Shown here: positions 8,023-16,707 of the stretch, piece by piece
Position numbering within the stretch: the first letter of the stretch is position 1
Layout of the letters: every line of letters starts with the position of its first letter
Source: Hyalangium versicolor
Lineage (GTDB): Bacteria; Myxococcota; Myxococcia; Myxococcales; Myxococcaceae
Length of the DNA: 64,000 nt
Assembly: GCF_020103695.1 (NCBI RefSeq)
Contig: NZ_JAHXBF010000001.1
Span: 911,607 to 975,606, forward strand
Reading direction: 5' to 3'
Translations under genes and position numbers: made by a program
The notes under the pieces: model-generated
The model's database searches: none
What the model was told of the DNA's origin: nothing
What the model saw: only the letters and a program-made list of their open reading frames with translations

Positions 8023-9320
8023 GCTCCGGAGCCCTGAAGTATCGAGGTCCTCTCTCCGCCCTGACTCCCGAGGACCGGCGCCGCCTCCTGGATCGCTCGG
8101 GAGCGTCGGACGCCCAGGTCGCTGCCCGCGTCCGGGACATCATCGCCCGCGTCCGGCGAGACGGAGACCGCGCACTCCTGGAGATGGCTCGCGAGTTCGA
8201 CCGCGCCACGCTGTCGTCGCTCGAGGTGCCTCGGGCTCGGTGGGTCGAGGCGCTCGCCTCGCTGGATCCCAAGGTCCGCCACGCCTTCGAGCGCGCCGCT
8301 CGCAACATCGCCAAGGCACACGAGGCTCAGCGCCCCCATGCCACCGAGGTCGAGACCGAGCCCGGCATCGTCGTGGGCCGGCGTCCGGATCCGCTCGGGC
8401 GCGTCGGTGTCTATGCTCCGGGCGGCCGGGCCGTGTACCCCAGCAGCGTGCTCATGGGCGTCGTCCCTGCCAAGGTGGCCGGAGTCGGAGAGGTCATCGT
8501 CTGCTCGCCTCCGGGGCCGGATGGGCTGCCTGCGGCGGGAGTGCTTGCCGCAGCGGCTCTGGCGGGAGCGGATCGTGTCTTCGCCCTCGGTGGCGCGGGG
8601 GCAGTGGCCGCCCTGGCTTACGGCACCCAGAGCGTGCCTCGCGTGGATCGCATCGTCGGTCCTGGCAATGCCTACGTTGCTGCCGCCAAGCTCCAGGTGG
8701 TGGATGCCGTGGCCATCGATGCTCCCGCCGGCCCCAGCGAGATCCTCGTCGTCGCGGACAGGTCAGCGGATCCCGAGGCTGTGGCGCGTGAGATGCTCGC
8801 TCAGGCCGAGCACGATCCGGACGCTTGCTGCGTCACCGTCGCGGTGAGCGTCACAGTGGCTGAAACCATCGCCGCGGCGGTGGAGTGGGCGGCAGGACAG
8901 GCCAAACGCCGGGAGATCGTTACCACGGCCCTGCGCGAGCGCGGCGCAGTGCTCAGCGTGGACTCGCTGGACGAGGCCTGGCCCTTCGTCTCGGAGTTCG
9001 CTCCCGAGCACCTGCTCATCGCCACGGCGATGGCTCAGGAGCACCTGGCTCGCGTTCGTAACTGCGGCACTGTCTTCCTTGGAGAGCGCACCTCCGTCGC
9101 CTTCGGGGACTACATGACGGGCGCCAATCACGTCCTGCCTACCGCGGGCCTCGGTCATGCATACTCGGGGCTCTCGGTGCTCGACTTCTATCGGTGGACC
9201 ACCTACCAGCGTGTGGATCATGCGGCGGCGGCCCGGCTCGCGGAGGACGTGGGTCTGCTCGCCGACAGCGAGGGGCTCTTCGCCCACGCCGAGGCCGCCC
9301 GTGCCTGGAGGGAGTCATGA
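8019..9320 (+). CDS. hisD: histidinol dehydrogenase
   Basis: Zinc-dependent enzyme that oxidises L-histidinol to histidine in two NAD-dependent steps, the last reactions of the pathway. The length of 433 residues is normal. Family landmarks are visible: GRVGVYAPGGRAVYPSS, the long GPGNAYVAAAKLQV loop, DAPAGPSEILVVAD, and the catalytic Glu-His in SEFAPEHLLI. It starts with GTG inside the end of hisG (GTGA) and ends in ATGA with hisC, so translation is likely coupled. Confidence 0.97.
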   Translation: MSSGALKYRGPLSALTPEDRRRLLDRSGASDAQVAARVRDIIARVRRDGDRALLEMAREFDRATLSSLEVPRARWVEALASLDPKVRHAFERAARNIAKAHEAQRPHATEVETEPGIVVGRRPDPLGRVGVYAPGGRAVYPSSVLMGVVPAKVAGVGEVIVCSPPGPDGLPAAGVLAAAALAGADRVFALGGAGAVAALAYGTQSVPRVDRIVGPGNAYVAAAKLQVVDAVAIDAPAGPSEILVVADRSADPEAVAREMLAQAEHDPDACCVTVAVSVTVAETIAAAVEWAAGQAKRREIVTTALRERGAVLSVDSLDEAWPFVSEFAPEHLLIATAMAQEHLARVRNCGTVFLGERTSVAFGDYMTGANHVLPTAGLGHAYSGLSVLDFYRWTTYQRVDHAAAARLAEDVGLLADSEGLFAHAEAARAWRES

Positions 9321-10354
9321 TCCCCCGTCGCCCCTCCTACGAGGGCATCTCGCTCTACTCGCCCCCGAGCGTGCACTGCCGCGTGGACCTCAGTGACAAC
9401 ACCAACCTCTTCGGCATGCCCCCGGCCGCCGAGCGCGTCCTGCGTGAGGTCTCCACCTCCGTCGTCTCTCGTTACCCGCAGACCTATGCGCCGGAGCTCA
9501 AGAAGACGCTGGCCTCCTATACCGGCTTCGATGCCTCGTGGATCACCACGGGCTGCGGCTCGGATGATCTCATCGACTGTACCCTCCGGGCCTTCCTGGA
9601 GCCGGGCGAACGTATCGCCGTCCCGGACCCCTCCTTCTCGATGCTGGCCTACTTCGCGAAGGTGAACGGCCTCCAGTTCGTCCCCGTGCGGTTGCGGCCG
9701 GACTTCGATATCGACGTGGATGGTCTGCTCGCCACGGGCGCACGGCTCATCTACGTCTGCTCGCCCAACAACCCCACGGGCACAGTGGTCTCCCGGGCCG
9801 GGCTCGAACGGCTGGTGGATGCGGCTCCGGGCATCGTCCTTGTCGACGAGGCCTATACGGAGTTCGCCAGGGAAAGCGTCGTCGATCTGGTTCGCTCACG
9901 CCCCAATGTCCTCGTGACGCGCACTCTCTCCAAGGCGTTCGGCTTGGCTGGCCTGCGCGTGGGCTACGCCGTGGGCCGCCCAGAACTGGTGGCGGAGGTG
10001 GAGAAGGCACGCGGGCCGTACAAGCACACAGGCGTCTCCGAGCGTGTCGCCATCGCCGCGCTCACCGAGGGCCTCTCCTGGGTGAAGGAACGGGCCGAGG
10101 AGATCAAGGAGAGCCGCAAGCGCCTGGTGGAGGAGTTCAAGGCGCTCGGGTTTCAACCGCTGCCCTCCGAGGGCAACTTCCTCCTCGTCCCGCTGCCCGG
10201 TGCGCCCCAGGTGGCCGCGCGGATGCGAGAGCGGGACGTGAACGTGCGTGCGTTCCAGGGGCTGACCGGAGTGGGGGATGCGCTCCGGATTGCCTGTGGA
10301 CCCTGGCCCATGATGGAGACGGCGCTCCAGGCGCTGCGGGAGTCACTGCGATGA
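9317..10354 (+). CDS. hisC: histidinol-phosphate aminotransferase
   Basis: PLP-dependent class I/II aminotransferase that converts imidazole-acetol phosphate and glutamate to histidinol phosphate. The start at 9317 (MIPRRPSYEGISLY) overlaps the hisD stop as ATGA; the longer frame from 9194 would lie inside hisD. It has 345 residues. The PLP lysine is in TRTLSKAFGLAGLRVGY; SPNNPTGT and VDEAYTEF are the other cofactor-binding motifs. It overlaps hisH by four bases. Confidence 0.96.
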   Translation: MIPRRPSYEGISLYSPPSVHCRVDLSDNTNLFGMPPAAERVLREVSTSVVSRYPQTYAPELKKTLASYTGFDASWITTGCGSDDLIDCTLRAFLEPGERIAVPDPSFSMLAYFAKVNGLQFVPVRLRPDFDIDVDGLLATGARLIYVCSPNNPTGTVVSRAGLERLVDAAPGIVLVDEAYTEFARESVVDLVRSRPNVLVTRTLSKAFGLAGLRVGYAVGRPELVAEVEKARGPYKHTGVSERVAIAALTEGLSWVKERAEEIKESRKRLVEEFKALGFQPLPSEGNFLLVPLPGAPQVAARMRERDVNVRAFQGLTGVGDALRIACGPWPMMETALQALRESLR

Positions 10355-10944
10355 GAGTCACCCTGTTCGACTACGGCGCGGGAAACATCCACTCGCTGGC
10401 CAAGGCGCTCGCCACGGAGACGCGTGCCGAGGTGCGAGTGCAGACGGACCCAGTGAAGGCGCTGGACACGGACGTGCTCGTCCTGCCCGGAGTCGGTGCG
10501 TTCGGTGCCGCCGCGGCGCGGCTGGAGCCCGGCCGGGAGCAGATGCGTCAGGCCCTGGAGCTGGGGCTCCCGTGCATCGGTATCTGCCTGGGCATGCAGC
10601 TGCTCTTCGAGGGCAGTGACGAAGGGGAGGGCCGCGGGCTCGGTATCTTCAAGGGCCGGGTAACGCGGCTGCGCGCCAGGCATGTGCCGCACATCGGCTG
10701 GAACTCCGTCGAGGAGGATGCCGCGGTGCCCGGCTCTCCGCTGGACACCGTCTACTACGCCCACAGCTTCGTCTGCCGCGCCGAGGAGCCCGGAGTGGTC
10801 GTCGGCTGGACGCAGCACGAGGAGGATCGCTTCCCTGCCTCCGTGCGGCGCGGGAAGGTGCTCGGGGTGCAGTTCCACCCGGAGAAGAGCTCCGCGGCGG
10901 GCGTGCGCTTCGTGCAGGCGTTCCTCCGGGAGGTATCGCCATGA
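10351..10944 (+). CDS. hisH: imidazole glycerol phosphate synthase, glutaminase subunit
   Basis: Class I glutamine amidotransferase that releases ammonia from glutamine and passes it to HisF. It has 197 residues, as usual. The nucleophile Cys is in GICLGMQLLFEGS and the His/Glu pair in GVQFHPEKSS; the N-terminal FDYGAGNIHS and PGVGAFG are typical. ATGA overlaps join it to hisC and hisA. Its partner HisF is three genes downstream in the same operon. Confidence 0.97.
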   Translation: MRVTLFDYGAGNIHSLAKALATETRAEVRVQTDPVKALDTDVLVLPGVGAFGAAAARLEPGREQMRQALELGLPCIGICLGMQLLFEGSDEGEGRGLGIFKGRVTRLRARHVPHIGWNSVEEDAAVPGSPLDTVYYAHSFVCRAEEPGVVVGWTQHEEDRFPASVRRGKVLGVQFHPEKSSAAGVRFVQAFLREVSP

Positions 10945-11654
10945 TCGCCATCCCCGCCATCGATCTGCGCGAGGGCGCGTGCGTGCAGCTCGTGGGTGGC
11001 TCCTACGATGCCGAGCGCGTGCGCGTGAATGATCCGCTCGATGCGCTGAAGAAGTGGCGCGGCCTGGGCTTCAAGACGTTCCATGTCGTGGACCTGGACG
11101 CGGCGCTCGGAAAGGGCTCCAACCTGGAGGTCATCTCCCGGCTGCTCACCTACGAGCCGGGCCTCACCTTCACCGTGGGTGGCGGAGTCCGCGACACGGC
11201 CCGGGTAGAGGCAGTGCTTGCCAGCGGGGCCTCGTTCGTCGTCGTGGGCACGCGGGCCATCGAAGACACCGCGTGGCTCTCCGATGTCGCCCTCCGATTC
11301 CCCGGCAAGGTCGTGGTGGCTGCGGACGTGAAGGGCCGTGAGGTGGTGACTCGTGGCTGGACAGCCGGGAGTGCTCGGGATGTCTCCGACGTGCTCTCGG
11401 TGCTGGAGCCGCTGCCTCTCGGAGGATTGCTCGTCACCGCCGTCCACAAGGAGGGCCAGATGGGAGGCGTGGACCTGCCGCTGATGCAGGAGGTGGTGCG
11501 GAGCAGTCGGCATCGCATCTACGCCTCGGGGGGCGTGACGACCCTGGAGGATCTCCGGGCCCTGGCGGAGGCCGGGGCCCACGGCGCCGTCATCGGCATG
11601 GCGCTCTACACCGGAAAGCTCGACGCGGCCTCGGTCGCACGGGAGTTCGCATGA
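10941..11654 (+). CDS. hisA: ProFAR isomerase (phosphoribosylformimino-AICAR-P isomerase)
   Basis: (beta-alpha)8-barrel enzyme that isomerises ProFAR to PRFAR. It has 237 residues and begins MIAIPAIDLREGACVQL with the catalytic Asp in AIDL. The second catalytic Asp lies in VVAADVKGREVVTRGW, and phosphate-binding glycines occur in TVGGGVRD and ASGGVTTLEDL. It is related to HisF in the same operon. Overlaps of four bases on each side indicate tight translational coupling. Confidence 0.96.
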   Translation: MIAIPAIDLREGACVQLVGGSYDAERVRVNDPLDALKKWRGLGFKTFHVVDLDAALGKGSNLEVISRLLTYEPGLTFTVGGGVRDTARVEAVLASGASFVVVGTRAIEDTAWLSDVALRFPGKVVVAADVKGREVVTRGWTAGSARDVSDVLSVLEPLPLGGLLVTAVHKEGQMGGVDLPLMQEVVRSSRHRIYASGGVTTLEDLRALAEAGAHGAVIGMALYTGKLDAASVAREFA

Positions 11655-12187
11655 CTGTCGTGACTCGAGAGACAAAGGAGACCCAGATCCGCGTCGAGCT
11701 GAAGCGCGGTCAGGGCGTGGCCAAGGTGGATACCGGCCTCAAGTTCTTCGACCACATGCTGGGCACCTTCGCGAAGTATGCGGGGTTGGATCTCGAGCTC
11801 CACGCTCGCGGAGATCTCCGGCACCACATCATGGAGGATGTGGCCATCGCCGTGGGCACGGCCGTCTATCAGGTCATCCCGCCCACCGCCGCGCGCTATG
11901 GCGAGCGCACCATCCCCATGGATGACGCGCTCGTGCATGCCGCCATCGACACCTGCGGACGCTTCTACTACCGCGGCCCATTGCGCAACCGGCTGTACGA
12001 CCACTGGATGCGCTCCTTCTGCGAGCACGCCAAGGTGACGCTCCACATCCGTATCCTCCGCGGCCGGGACAGCCACCACCTCACCGAGGCCGCCTTCAAG
12101 GCCGTGGGCCTCGCCCTGCGGGATGCGCTGGTGGACTCGGGGACGGTGTTCAGCACCAAGGGTTCGGTTGCCTTGGAGGTGAAGTGA
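11651..12187 (+). CDS. hisB: imidazoleglycerol-phosphate dehydratase
   Basis: Manganese-dependent dehydratase that converts imidazole glycerol phosphate to imidazole-acetol phosphate. At 178 residues it contains only the dehydratase domain, without the N-terminal histidinol phosphatase found in enterobacterial HisB. Metal-binding motifs are visible: [22 protein letters not shown], and [14 protein letters not shown]. The phosphatase step is covered by the separate hisN gene at 12945. It overlaps hisA (ATGA) and abuts hisF. Confidence 0.96.
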   Translation: MTVVTRETKETQIRVELKRGQGVAKVDTGLKFFDHMLGTFAKYAGLDLELHARGDLRHHIMEDVAIAVGTAVYQVIPPTAARYGERTIPMDDALVHAAIDTCGRFYYRGPLRNRLYDHWMRSFCEHAKVTLHIRILRGRDSHHLTEAAFKAVGLALRDALVDSGTVFSTKGSVALEVK

Positions 12188-12948
12188 TGCTCACGCGCCG
12201 ATTGATCGTCTGCCTGGACATGAAGGGCGGCCGGGTGGTGAAGGGCGTCCAGTTCGAGGGCCTTCGAGACGTGGGCGATCCGGTTGCCCTGGCCCTGCGC
12301 TACGAGGCCGAGGGCGCCGACGAGATCACCTTCCTGGACATCTCCGCCAGCTCCGAGGAGCGCGAGACGCTCTGGGACGTCGTCCAGCGCACCGCCGAGC
12401 GCCTCTTCATTCCCCTCACCGTGGGCGGAGGCGTGCGCACGGTGGACGACGTGGGCCGGGCGCTCCGGGCCGGCGCGGACAAGGTGAGCATCAACTCCTC
12501 TGCGGTGTCGAACCCCGAGCTGCTCACGGCCTGCGCGGACCGCTTCGGCGCTCAGTGCGTGGTGGCCAGCATCGACGCCCGGCGCGAGGGAGCCGGATGG
12601 CGCGTCTACACGCGGGGCGGCAAGACTCCCACGGACCTCGAGGCCGTCGCCTGGGCCCGTGAGTGTGTGAAACGCGGCGCGGGCGAGATCCTCCTCACGA
12701 GCATCGATCGCGATGGGGCCCGTTCGGGGTATGACCTGGACCTGACACGGGCCGTCGCCGAGGCGGTGGACGTCCCGGTCATCGCTTCGGGTGGGGCGGG
12801 GAACGCGGAGCATGTCCGGGCCGCGCTCACGGAGGGCAGGGCGGACGCGGCACTCGTGGCGGGCATCCTCCACGATGGACTCACCACCGTTGGGGCGATC
12901 AAATCGCTGCTCCACTCGAGCGGCCTGAGGATCAGGAGCGTCGCATGA
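12187..12948 (+). CDS. hisF: imidazole glycerol phosphate synthase, cyclase subunit
   Basis: (beta-alpha)8-barrel that uses HisH-derived ammonia to turn PRFAR into imidazole glycerol phosphate and AICAR. It starts [20 protein letters not shown], with catalytic D11 present; the Asp usually found three residues later (VKDG) is Gly here. The second catalytic Asp is in [15 protein letters not shown] directly before the ATG (12184) is an alternative start that would add one residue. It has 253 residues and overlaps the hisN gene by four bases. Confidence 0.96.
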   Translation: MLTRRLIVCLDMKGGRVVKGVQFEGLRDVGDPVALALRYEAEGADEITFLDISASSEERETLWDVVQRTAERLFIPLTVGGGVRTVDDVGRALRAGADKVSINSSAVSNPELLTACADRFGAQCVVASIDARREGAGWRVYTRGGKTPTDLEAVAWARECVKRGAGEILLTSIDRDGARSGYDLDLTRAVAEAVDVPVIASGGAGNAEHVRAALTEGRADAALVAGILHDGLTTVGAIKSLLHSSGLRIRSVA

Positions 12949-13727
12949 CGACCGAAACGCAGGGCTTGATGCAGGCGGCCGCCGAGGTGGCTCGGAAGGC
13001 CGGGGATGTGGCGCTCGACTTCTTCCGCAAGGGCGTCACCGTGGACATCAAGGGAGACGGTACGCCGGTGACGGTGGCGGACCGCACCTCCGAGAAGACA
13101 GCGCGCGAGTGGATCGAGGCCCGCTTCCCCCAGGACGGCATCCTCGGCGAGGAGTTCGGCGAGACGCGCAAGGAGGCGAAGCGCCGCTGGATCCTCGATC
13201 CCATCGACGGCACCAAGACGTTCATCCGCGGAGTTCCGCTCTGGGGCACGCTCGTCGCGGTGGCCGAGGGTGAGCGCATCCTCGCGGGCGCTGCGTACTT
13301 CCCGGCCGTGGGAGATCTGCTCGTGGCCTCTCCGGGCGCAGGTTGCTACTGGAACGACAAGCGGACCCAGGTGTCTTCCGTGTCTGAGCTGTCCAAGGCC
13401 GTGGTGCTCTCCACGGATGAGCGCTTCATCCAGTCCCCAGAGCGCGGCCAGGCCTGGCGGGCGTTGGCGGCCAAGGCTCACATGGATCGCACCTGGGGCG
13501 ACTGCTACGGCTACCTCCTGGTGGCCACGGGCCGCGCCGAAGTGATGGTGGACGAGTTCCTCTCGCCCTGGGACGCCGCCGCGCTGCAACCCATCATCGA
13601 GGAGGCGGGTGGGGTGTTCACCGACTGGACGGGAGTGCGCACCTCGTTCGGCGGCAATGGCATTGCGACCAACGCGGCGCTCGCGACCCAGGTGCGCGAG
13701 CTGCTCGGCGCCAACACGAGGAAGTGA
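12945..13727 (+). CDS. hisN: histidinol-phosphatase, inositol monophosphatase type
   Basis: Metal-dependent phosphatase of the inositol monophosphatase superfamily, 260 residues. Metal sites are visible: E in LGEEFGE, the signature [15 protein letters not shown], and the C-terminal [15 protein letters not shown]. Position inside the his operon, between hisF and hisIE with overlaps on both sides, and the absence of a phosphatase domain in HisB argue that it hydrolyses L-histidinol phosphate. The superfamily also contains inositol, 3'-phosphoadenosine and fructose bisphosphate phosphatases, so the specificity rests on context. Confidence 0.9.
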   Translation: MTTETQGLMQAAAEVARKAGDVALDFFRKGVTVDIKGDGTPVTVADRTSEKTAREWIEARFPQDGILGEEFGETRKEAKRRWILDPIDGTKTFIRGVPLWGTLVAVAEGERILAGAAYFPAVGDLLVASPGAGCYWNDKRTQVSSVSELSKAVVLSTDERFIQSPERGQAWRALAAKAHMDRTWGDCYGYLLVATGRAEVMVDEFLSPWDAAALQPIIEEAGGVFTDWTGVRTSFGGNGIATNAALATQVRELLGANTRK

Positions 13728-14344
13728 TGCTGGATCTCTCCAAGCTGGACTTCACCAAGGGAAACGGGCTGGTGACGGTGGTGACGCAGGACGCTCGCTC
13801 GGGCGATCTGCTCATGGTGGCCCATGCGGACCTCGAGGCCCTGGAGCGCACCCTCGCCACCGGTGAGATGCACTACCGCTCGCGGACCCGGGGGCTCTGG
13901 CACAAGGGTGCCACCAGCGGCAACGTGCAGAAGGTGGTGTCCCTCACCGCCGACTGTGATGGGGACGCGGTGCTCGCACGGGTGGAGAAAGCAGGCCCCG
14001 CGTGTCACACCGGTGAGGAGACCTGCTTCGGCCCCGGCCGGCTGGATGCCCTGGTGGCGCTGGATGCGACGATCTCCGAGCGCGCCGCGAAGCCGCCCGA
14101 GCCCGGCCAGAAGCCCAGCTACACCCGGCGGTTGCTGGAGGATCGGAACCTGCGCCTCAAGAAGATCGGTGAGGAGGCCGCGGAGCTGGTGACCGCATGC
14201 GCTGATGGAGACAAGGCCCGCGCCGTGGAGGAAGCGGCCGACGTGCTCTACCACCTGCTCGTGGCCGTCCGTCCGCTGGGCATCACCCTGGATGACGTCA
14301 AGGATGTGCTCGCTCGGCGCGCGGCGGGGCCCGTCAAGGGCTGA
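13727..14344 (+). CDS. hisIE: phosphoribosyl-AMP cyclohydrolase / phosphoribosyl-ATP pyrophosphatase
   Basis: Bifunctional enzyme for steps two and three of the pathway. Residues about 1-115 are the HisI cyclohydrolase, with SRTRGLWHKGATSGN and the metal-binding Cys residues in ADCDGDA and GPACHTGEETCF. Residues about 125-205 are the HisE pyrophosphohydrolase, with LKKIGEEAAELVTAC and EEAADVLYHLLV. The start at 13727 follows GTG-ATG across the hisN stop. It is the last gene of the operon. With it all enzymes from PRPP to histidine are present. Confidence 0.96.
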   Translation: MLDLSKLDFTKGNGLVTVVTQDARSGDLLMVAHADLEALERTLATGEMHYRSRTRGLWHKGATSGNVQKVVSLTADCDGDAVLARVEKAGPACHTGEETCFGPGRLDALVALDATISERAAKPPEPGQKPSYTRRLLEDRNLRLKKIGEEAAELVTACADGDKARAVEEAADVLYHLLVAVRPLGITLDDVKDVLARRAAGPVKG

Positions 14345-14465
14345 ACGGGCGGTGTGAGCCACGGAGCGCGCGGCGCAGCGGCCACGCCGCTTTCGGCGCC
14401 ATGAGCCTGTGCATCCTCTTTTCAAGGGCTTGCGCACAGGTGCGGTTCCTGCAGGGCGCGCCCGC

Positions 14466-15191
14466 ATGAACTGGAGACGATGGGTTGTCGGAGGAGTCCT
14501 GGCCGTGCTGGCGGTGCTGGCCGGCCTGTATCAGCTCTCGAAGGCGCGAAGCTTCCAGGTGTTCGGCGAGTTGTACGCGCGCGTCGAGACGCAGCAGAAG
14601 ATGGTGGCGCTCACCTTCGATGATGGGCCCAGCCCGGCCAACACTCCCGCGGTGCTGGAACTGCTCGCGCGCCATCAGGTGAAGGCCACCTTCTTCATGG
14701 TGGGGCGCAACATTGAGGCTCACCGGGAGCTCGCGGCGCGGGTGGCCGCCGAGGGGCACCAGTTGGGCAACCACTCCTATTCTCACACCCGGCTCGTCTT
14801 CCGCTCGCCCTCGTTCGTCCAGGAGGAGATCTCCCGCACGGATGCCCTGCTGCGAGAGGCCGGCGTGCGCGGCGAGATCCTCTTCCGAGCCCCGTTCGGC
14901 AAGAAGCTGTTCGTCCTGCCCTGGCTGCTGGCTCGCGAGCACCGCAAGGACATCCTCTTCGACGTCGTGCCGGACGATCACGCCACGCAGGATGCGGCGC
15001 TCATCACCTCGCGGATCCTCGAGGCCGCCCGGCCGGGCTCCATCATCCTCCTGCACGACGGGTGGGCCGCGAAGCCGGGCACCCTCGAAGCCACGGACCG
15101 GATCCTCCAGAGCCTGAAGGCCCAGGGCTACCGGTTCGTCACCGTGTCCGAACTGCTCGCCTTGGGTACAAACCCGGCACCTGACCTGTAA
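14466..15191 (+). CDS. membrane-anchored polysaccharide deacetylase (CE4)
   Basis: NodB-homology carbohydrate esterase of about 241 residues from the ATG at 14466 (MNWRRWVVGGVLAVLAVLAG), which gives a single N-terminal membrane helix or uncleaved signal. The catalytic motifs appear in order: TFDDGPSP with the base and metal Asp, HSYSHT with the two metal His, RAPFGK, and ILLHDG with the catalytic His. It probably removes acetyl groups from an N-acetylated polysaccharide such as peptidoglycan or capsule outside the cytoplasm. The gap of 121 bases after hisIE leaves it unclear whether it belongs to the operon. Confidence 0.88.
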   Translation: MNWRRWVVGGVLAVLAVLAGLYQLSKARSFQVFGELYARVETQQKMVALTFDDGPSPANTPAVLELLARHQVKATFFMVGRNIEAHRELAARVAAEGHQLGNHSYSHTRLVFRSPSFVQEEISRTDALLREAGVRGEILFRAPFGKKLFVLPWLLAREHRKDILFDVVPDDHATQDAALITSRILEAARPGSIILLHDGWAAKPGTLEATDRILQSLKAQGYRFVTVSELLALGTNPAPDL

Positions 15192-15325
15192 GGTTACCCC
15201 TCCTTTCACCGAAAGCCCGGCGATATGCCTCGATTTGCGGGACGTTGTGGCTGACAGTGACCCCTGAAGACAGGCTGGACCTCCTCACGAGGCCAGTACG
15301 AGGGGCTCTGAGGGAGGTTTGCCGG

Positions 15326-15832
15326 ATGTCCGACCTGTCGGAAGAGGTGAGAGTTCAGGTGGCCCGCTTTCGTCATCTCTTGATCGATGTAGGCCGCCGG
15401 GGGATCTTCTCCAGCCCGCTGGCCGCCCCGGTCGAAGGGGACATCGAGCCCCTTCATTTCGAGGCGCTCTGGTGGCTGCGTGCGGAGGGATTCCTCACCA
15501 TCAACCTTCTGGCCGAGCGGCTGGGTGGGATCGCGATGCCTCGCATGTCCCGCCTGGTCGACCGTTTGGAGGAGATGGAGCTGGTTGCTCGAGTGAAGAT
15601 CATGCGCCATGATCGGCGCCACGTGAGTGTACGCCTCACCGACAAGGGTCGTGCTCTATCCGAGCAGGTGGATGGTATCGTCCAGGAGCGCATGGCGAAG
15701 CTGCTGCTCCCGCTGCCGGGGGAAGATCGCAGCGCGCTCATGGATCTGCTCGAGCGGTGGGTGGAAGCACTCGGGCAGGCGACCCAACAGGTTGACTCGG
15801 AGTCCCTGACCCTGTCAGCTTCTGATAGCTAG
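15326..15832 (+). CDS. MarR-family transcriptional regulator
   Basis: Winged-helix regulator of 168 residues. The HTH and wing are visible around LTINLLAERLGGIAMPRMSRL and LVARVKIMRHDRRHVSVRLT, followed by DKGRALSEQ, all typical of MarR. The start at 15326 has GGAGG 8-12 bases upstream; the frame is open to 15245, but that part has no family similarity. It is a single gene ended by a strong terminator. Ligand and targets unknown. Confidence 0.88.
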   Translation: MSDLSEEVRVQVARFRHLLIDVGRRGIFSSPLAAPVEGDIEPLHFEALWWLRAEGFLTINLLAERLGGIAMPRMSRLVDRLEEMELVARVKIMRHDRRHVSVRLTDKGRALSEQVDGIVQERMAKLLLPLPGEDRSALMDLLERWVEALGQATQQVDSESLTLSASDS

Positions 15833-15873
15833 TCGTTGCCTGATGGGACTTGGGGCTGTAGCCCCCAGGATCT

Positions 15874-15936
15874 ACGGCCGCGCCACCGGGGCAGGTGGAC
15901 CTTGGAGCGCTTGCTCCGGTGGCGCGGGCCGTTTTT
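15874..15936 (+). terminator. intrinsic terminator after the MarR gene
   Basis: A long stem pairs ACGGCCGCGCCACCGG (15874-15889) with CCGGTGGCGCGGGCCGT (15916-15932; one bulge) and runs into TTTTT. It ends the MarR transcript on the plus strand and lies just before the convergent metallophosphoesterase gene. Confidence 0.8.
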
Positions 15937-15958
15937 CGGGAACGCAGACGATCGTCAC

Positions 15959-16576
15959 TCAAGCCAGAGGGAAGCGCAGCACCTGCACCGCGCGCATCCC
16001 TTCGTCCGAGGTGACATTGGCGAAGGTCGTCGGTCCTTCCGTCCAGACGCCACCGTCCTCGTGGATGTGCCCGAACAGATGCAGCTTCGGCCGGACCTGT
16101 TGGACGCGGGTCAGCAGATCCTCGCAGCCGACGCGCTCTCCTGCCACGCGATCCCCGAAGCCCAGGGGCGGGCCGTGGGTGATGAGGATGTCCGTGTCCT
16201 GGGGAATCTTCGCCCAGCGCCGCGCCAGCTCCGGGCCTCGGGGCAGGTTGAAGGCCCAGTCCAGGAACCAGGGCTGCCACGGACTGCCGTAGAACTTCAG
16301 GCCCTCGATGATGACGGCCTCGTCCTCCAGGTAGGTAGCGGCTGTGAGAACGGCGCGTGCCTCGGCCGGGGTCTCCTGGAAGCACCAGTCATGGTTGCCG
16401 GCCACGACGATCTTGTGCCGGTGGGGAAGGCGGGCGAGGAACGCGTTCACCTCGGCCATCTCCTCAAGGCTCCCTCCCCGTGTGAGATCTCCCGCGTGGA
16501 TGAGGATGTCTCCCTCGGGGACGGTGAGGTCGTCGTGGTAGCCGTGGGTGTCCGCCATGGCGACAAGGGTCAGCAT
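15959..16576 (-). CDS. calcineurin-like metallophosphoesterase
   Basis: Two-metal phosphoesterase of 205 residues with all metal motifs: ADTHGYHDD, HAGDLTRGG, VAGNHDWCF, ITHGPPLGF and LFGHIHED. The order and the THGPP motif resemble the MPPED1/2-like branch, whose bacterial members are metallophosphatases of uncertain natural substrate. It is cytoplasmic, with no signal peptide. It is a single gene, transcribed divergently from the toxin-like gene at 16708. Confidence 0.88.
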   Translation of the reverse strand: MLTLVAMADTHGYHDDLTVPEGDILIHAGDLTRGGSLEEMAEVNAFLARLPHRHKIVVAGNHDWCFQETPAEARAVLTAATYLEDEAVIIEGLKFYGSPWQPWFLDWAFNLPRGPELARRWAKIPQDTDILITHGPPLGFGDRVAGERVGCEDLLTRVQQVRPKLHLFGHIHEDGGVWTEGPTTFANVTSDEGMRAVQVLRFPLA

Positions 16577-16707
16577 CCCTCGAGGATACCTGTGAGCGCC
16601 AAGGCGCGGGAGGTGTGGGAGGGAGATGGAGTGAGAGGCGAGACGTCATCGCCGGTGGCTGGAACGCTGCTGTAGCGTGAAGCCCTTGAGCAGCGGAGGG
16701 GCTTCTG

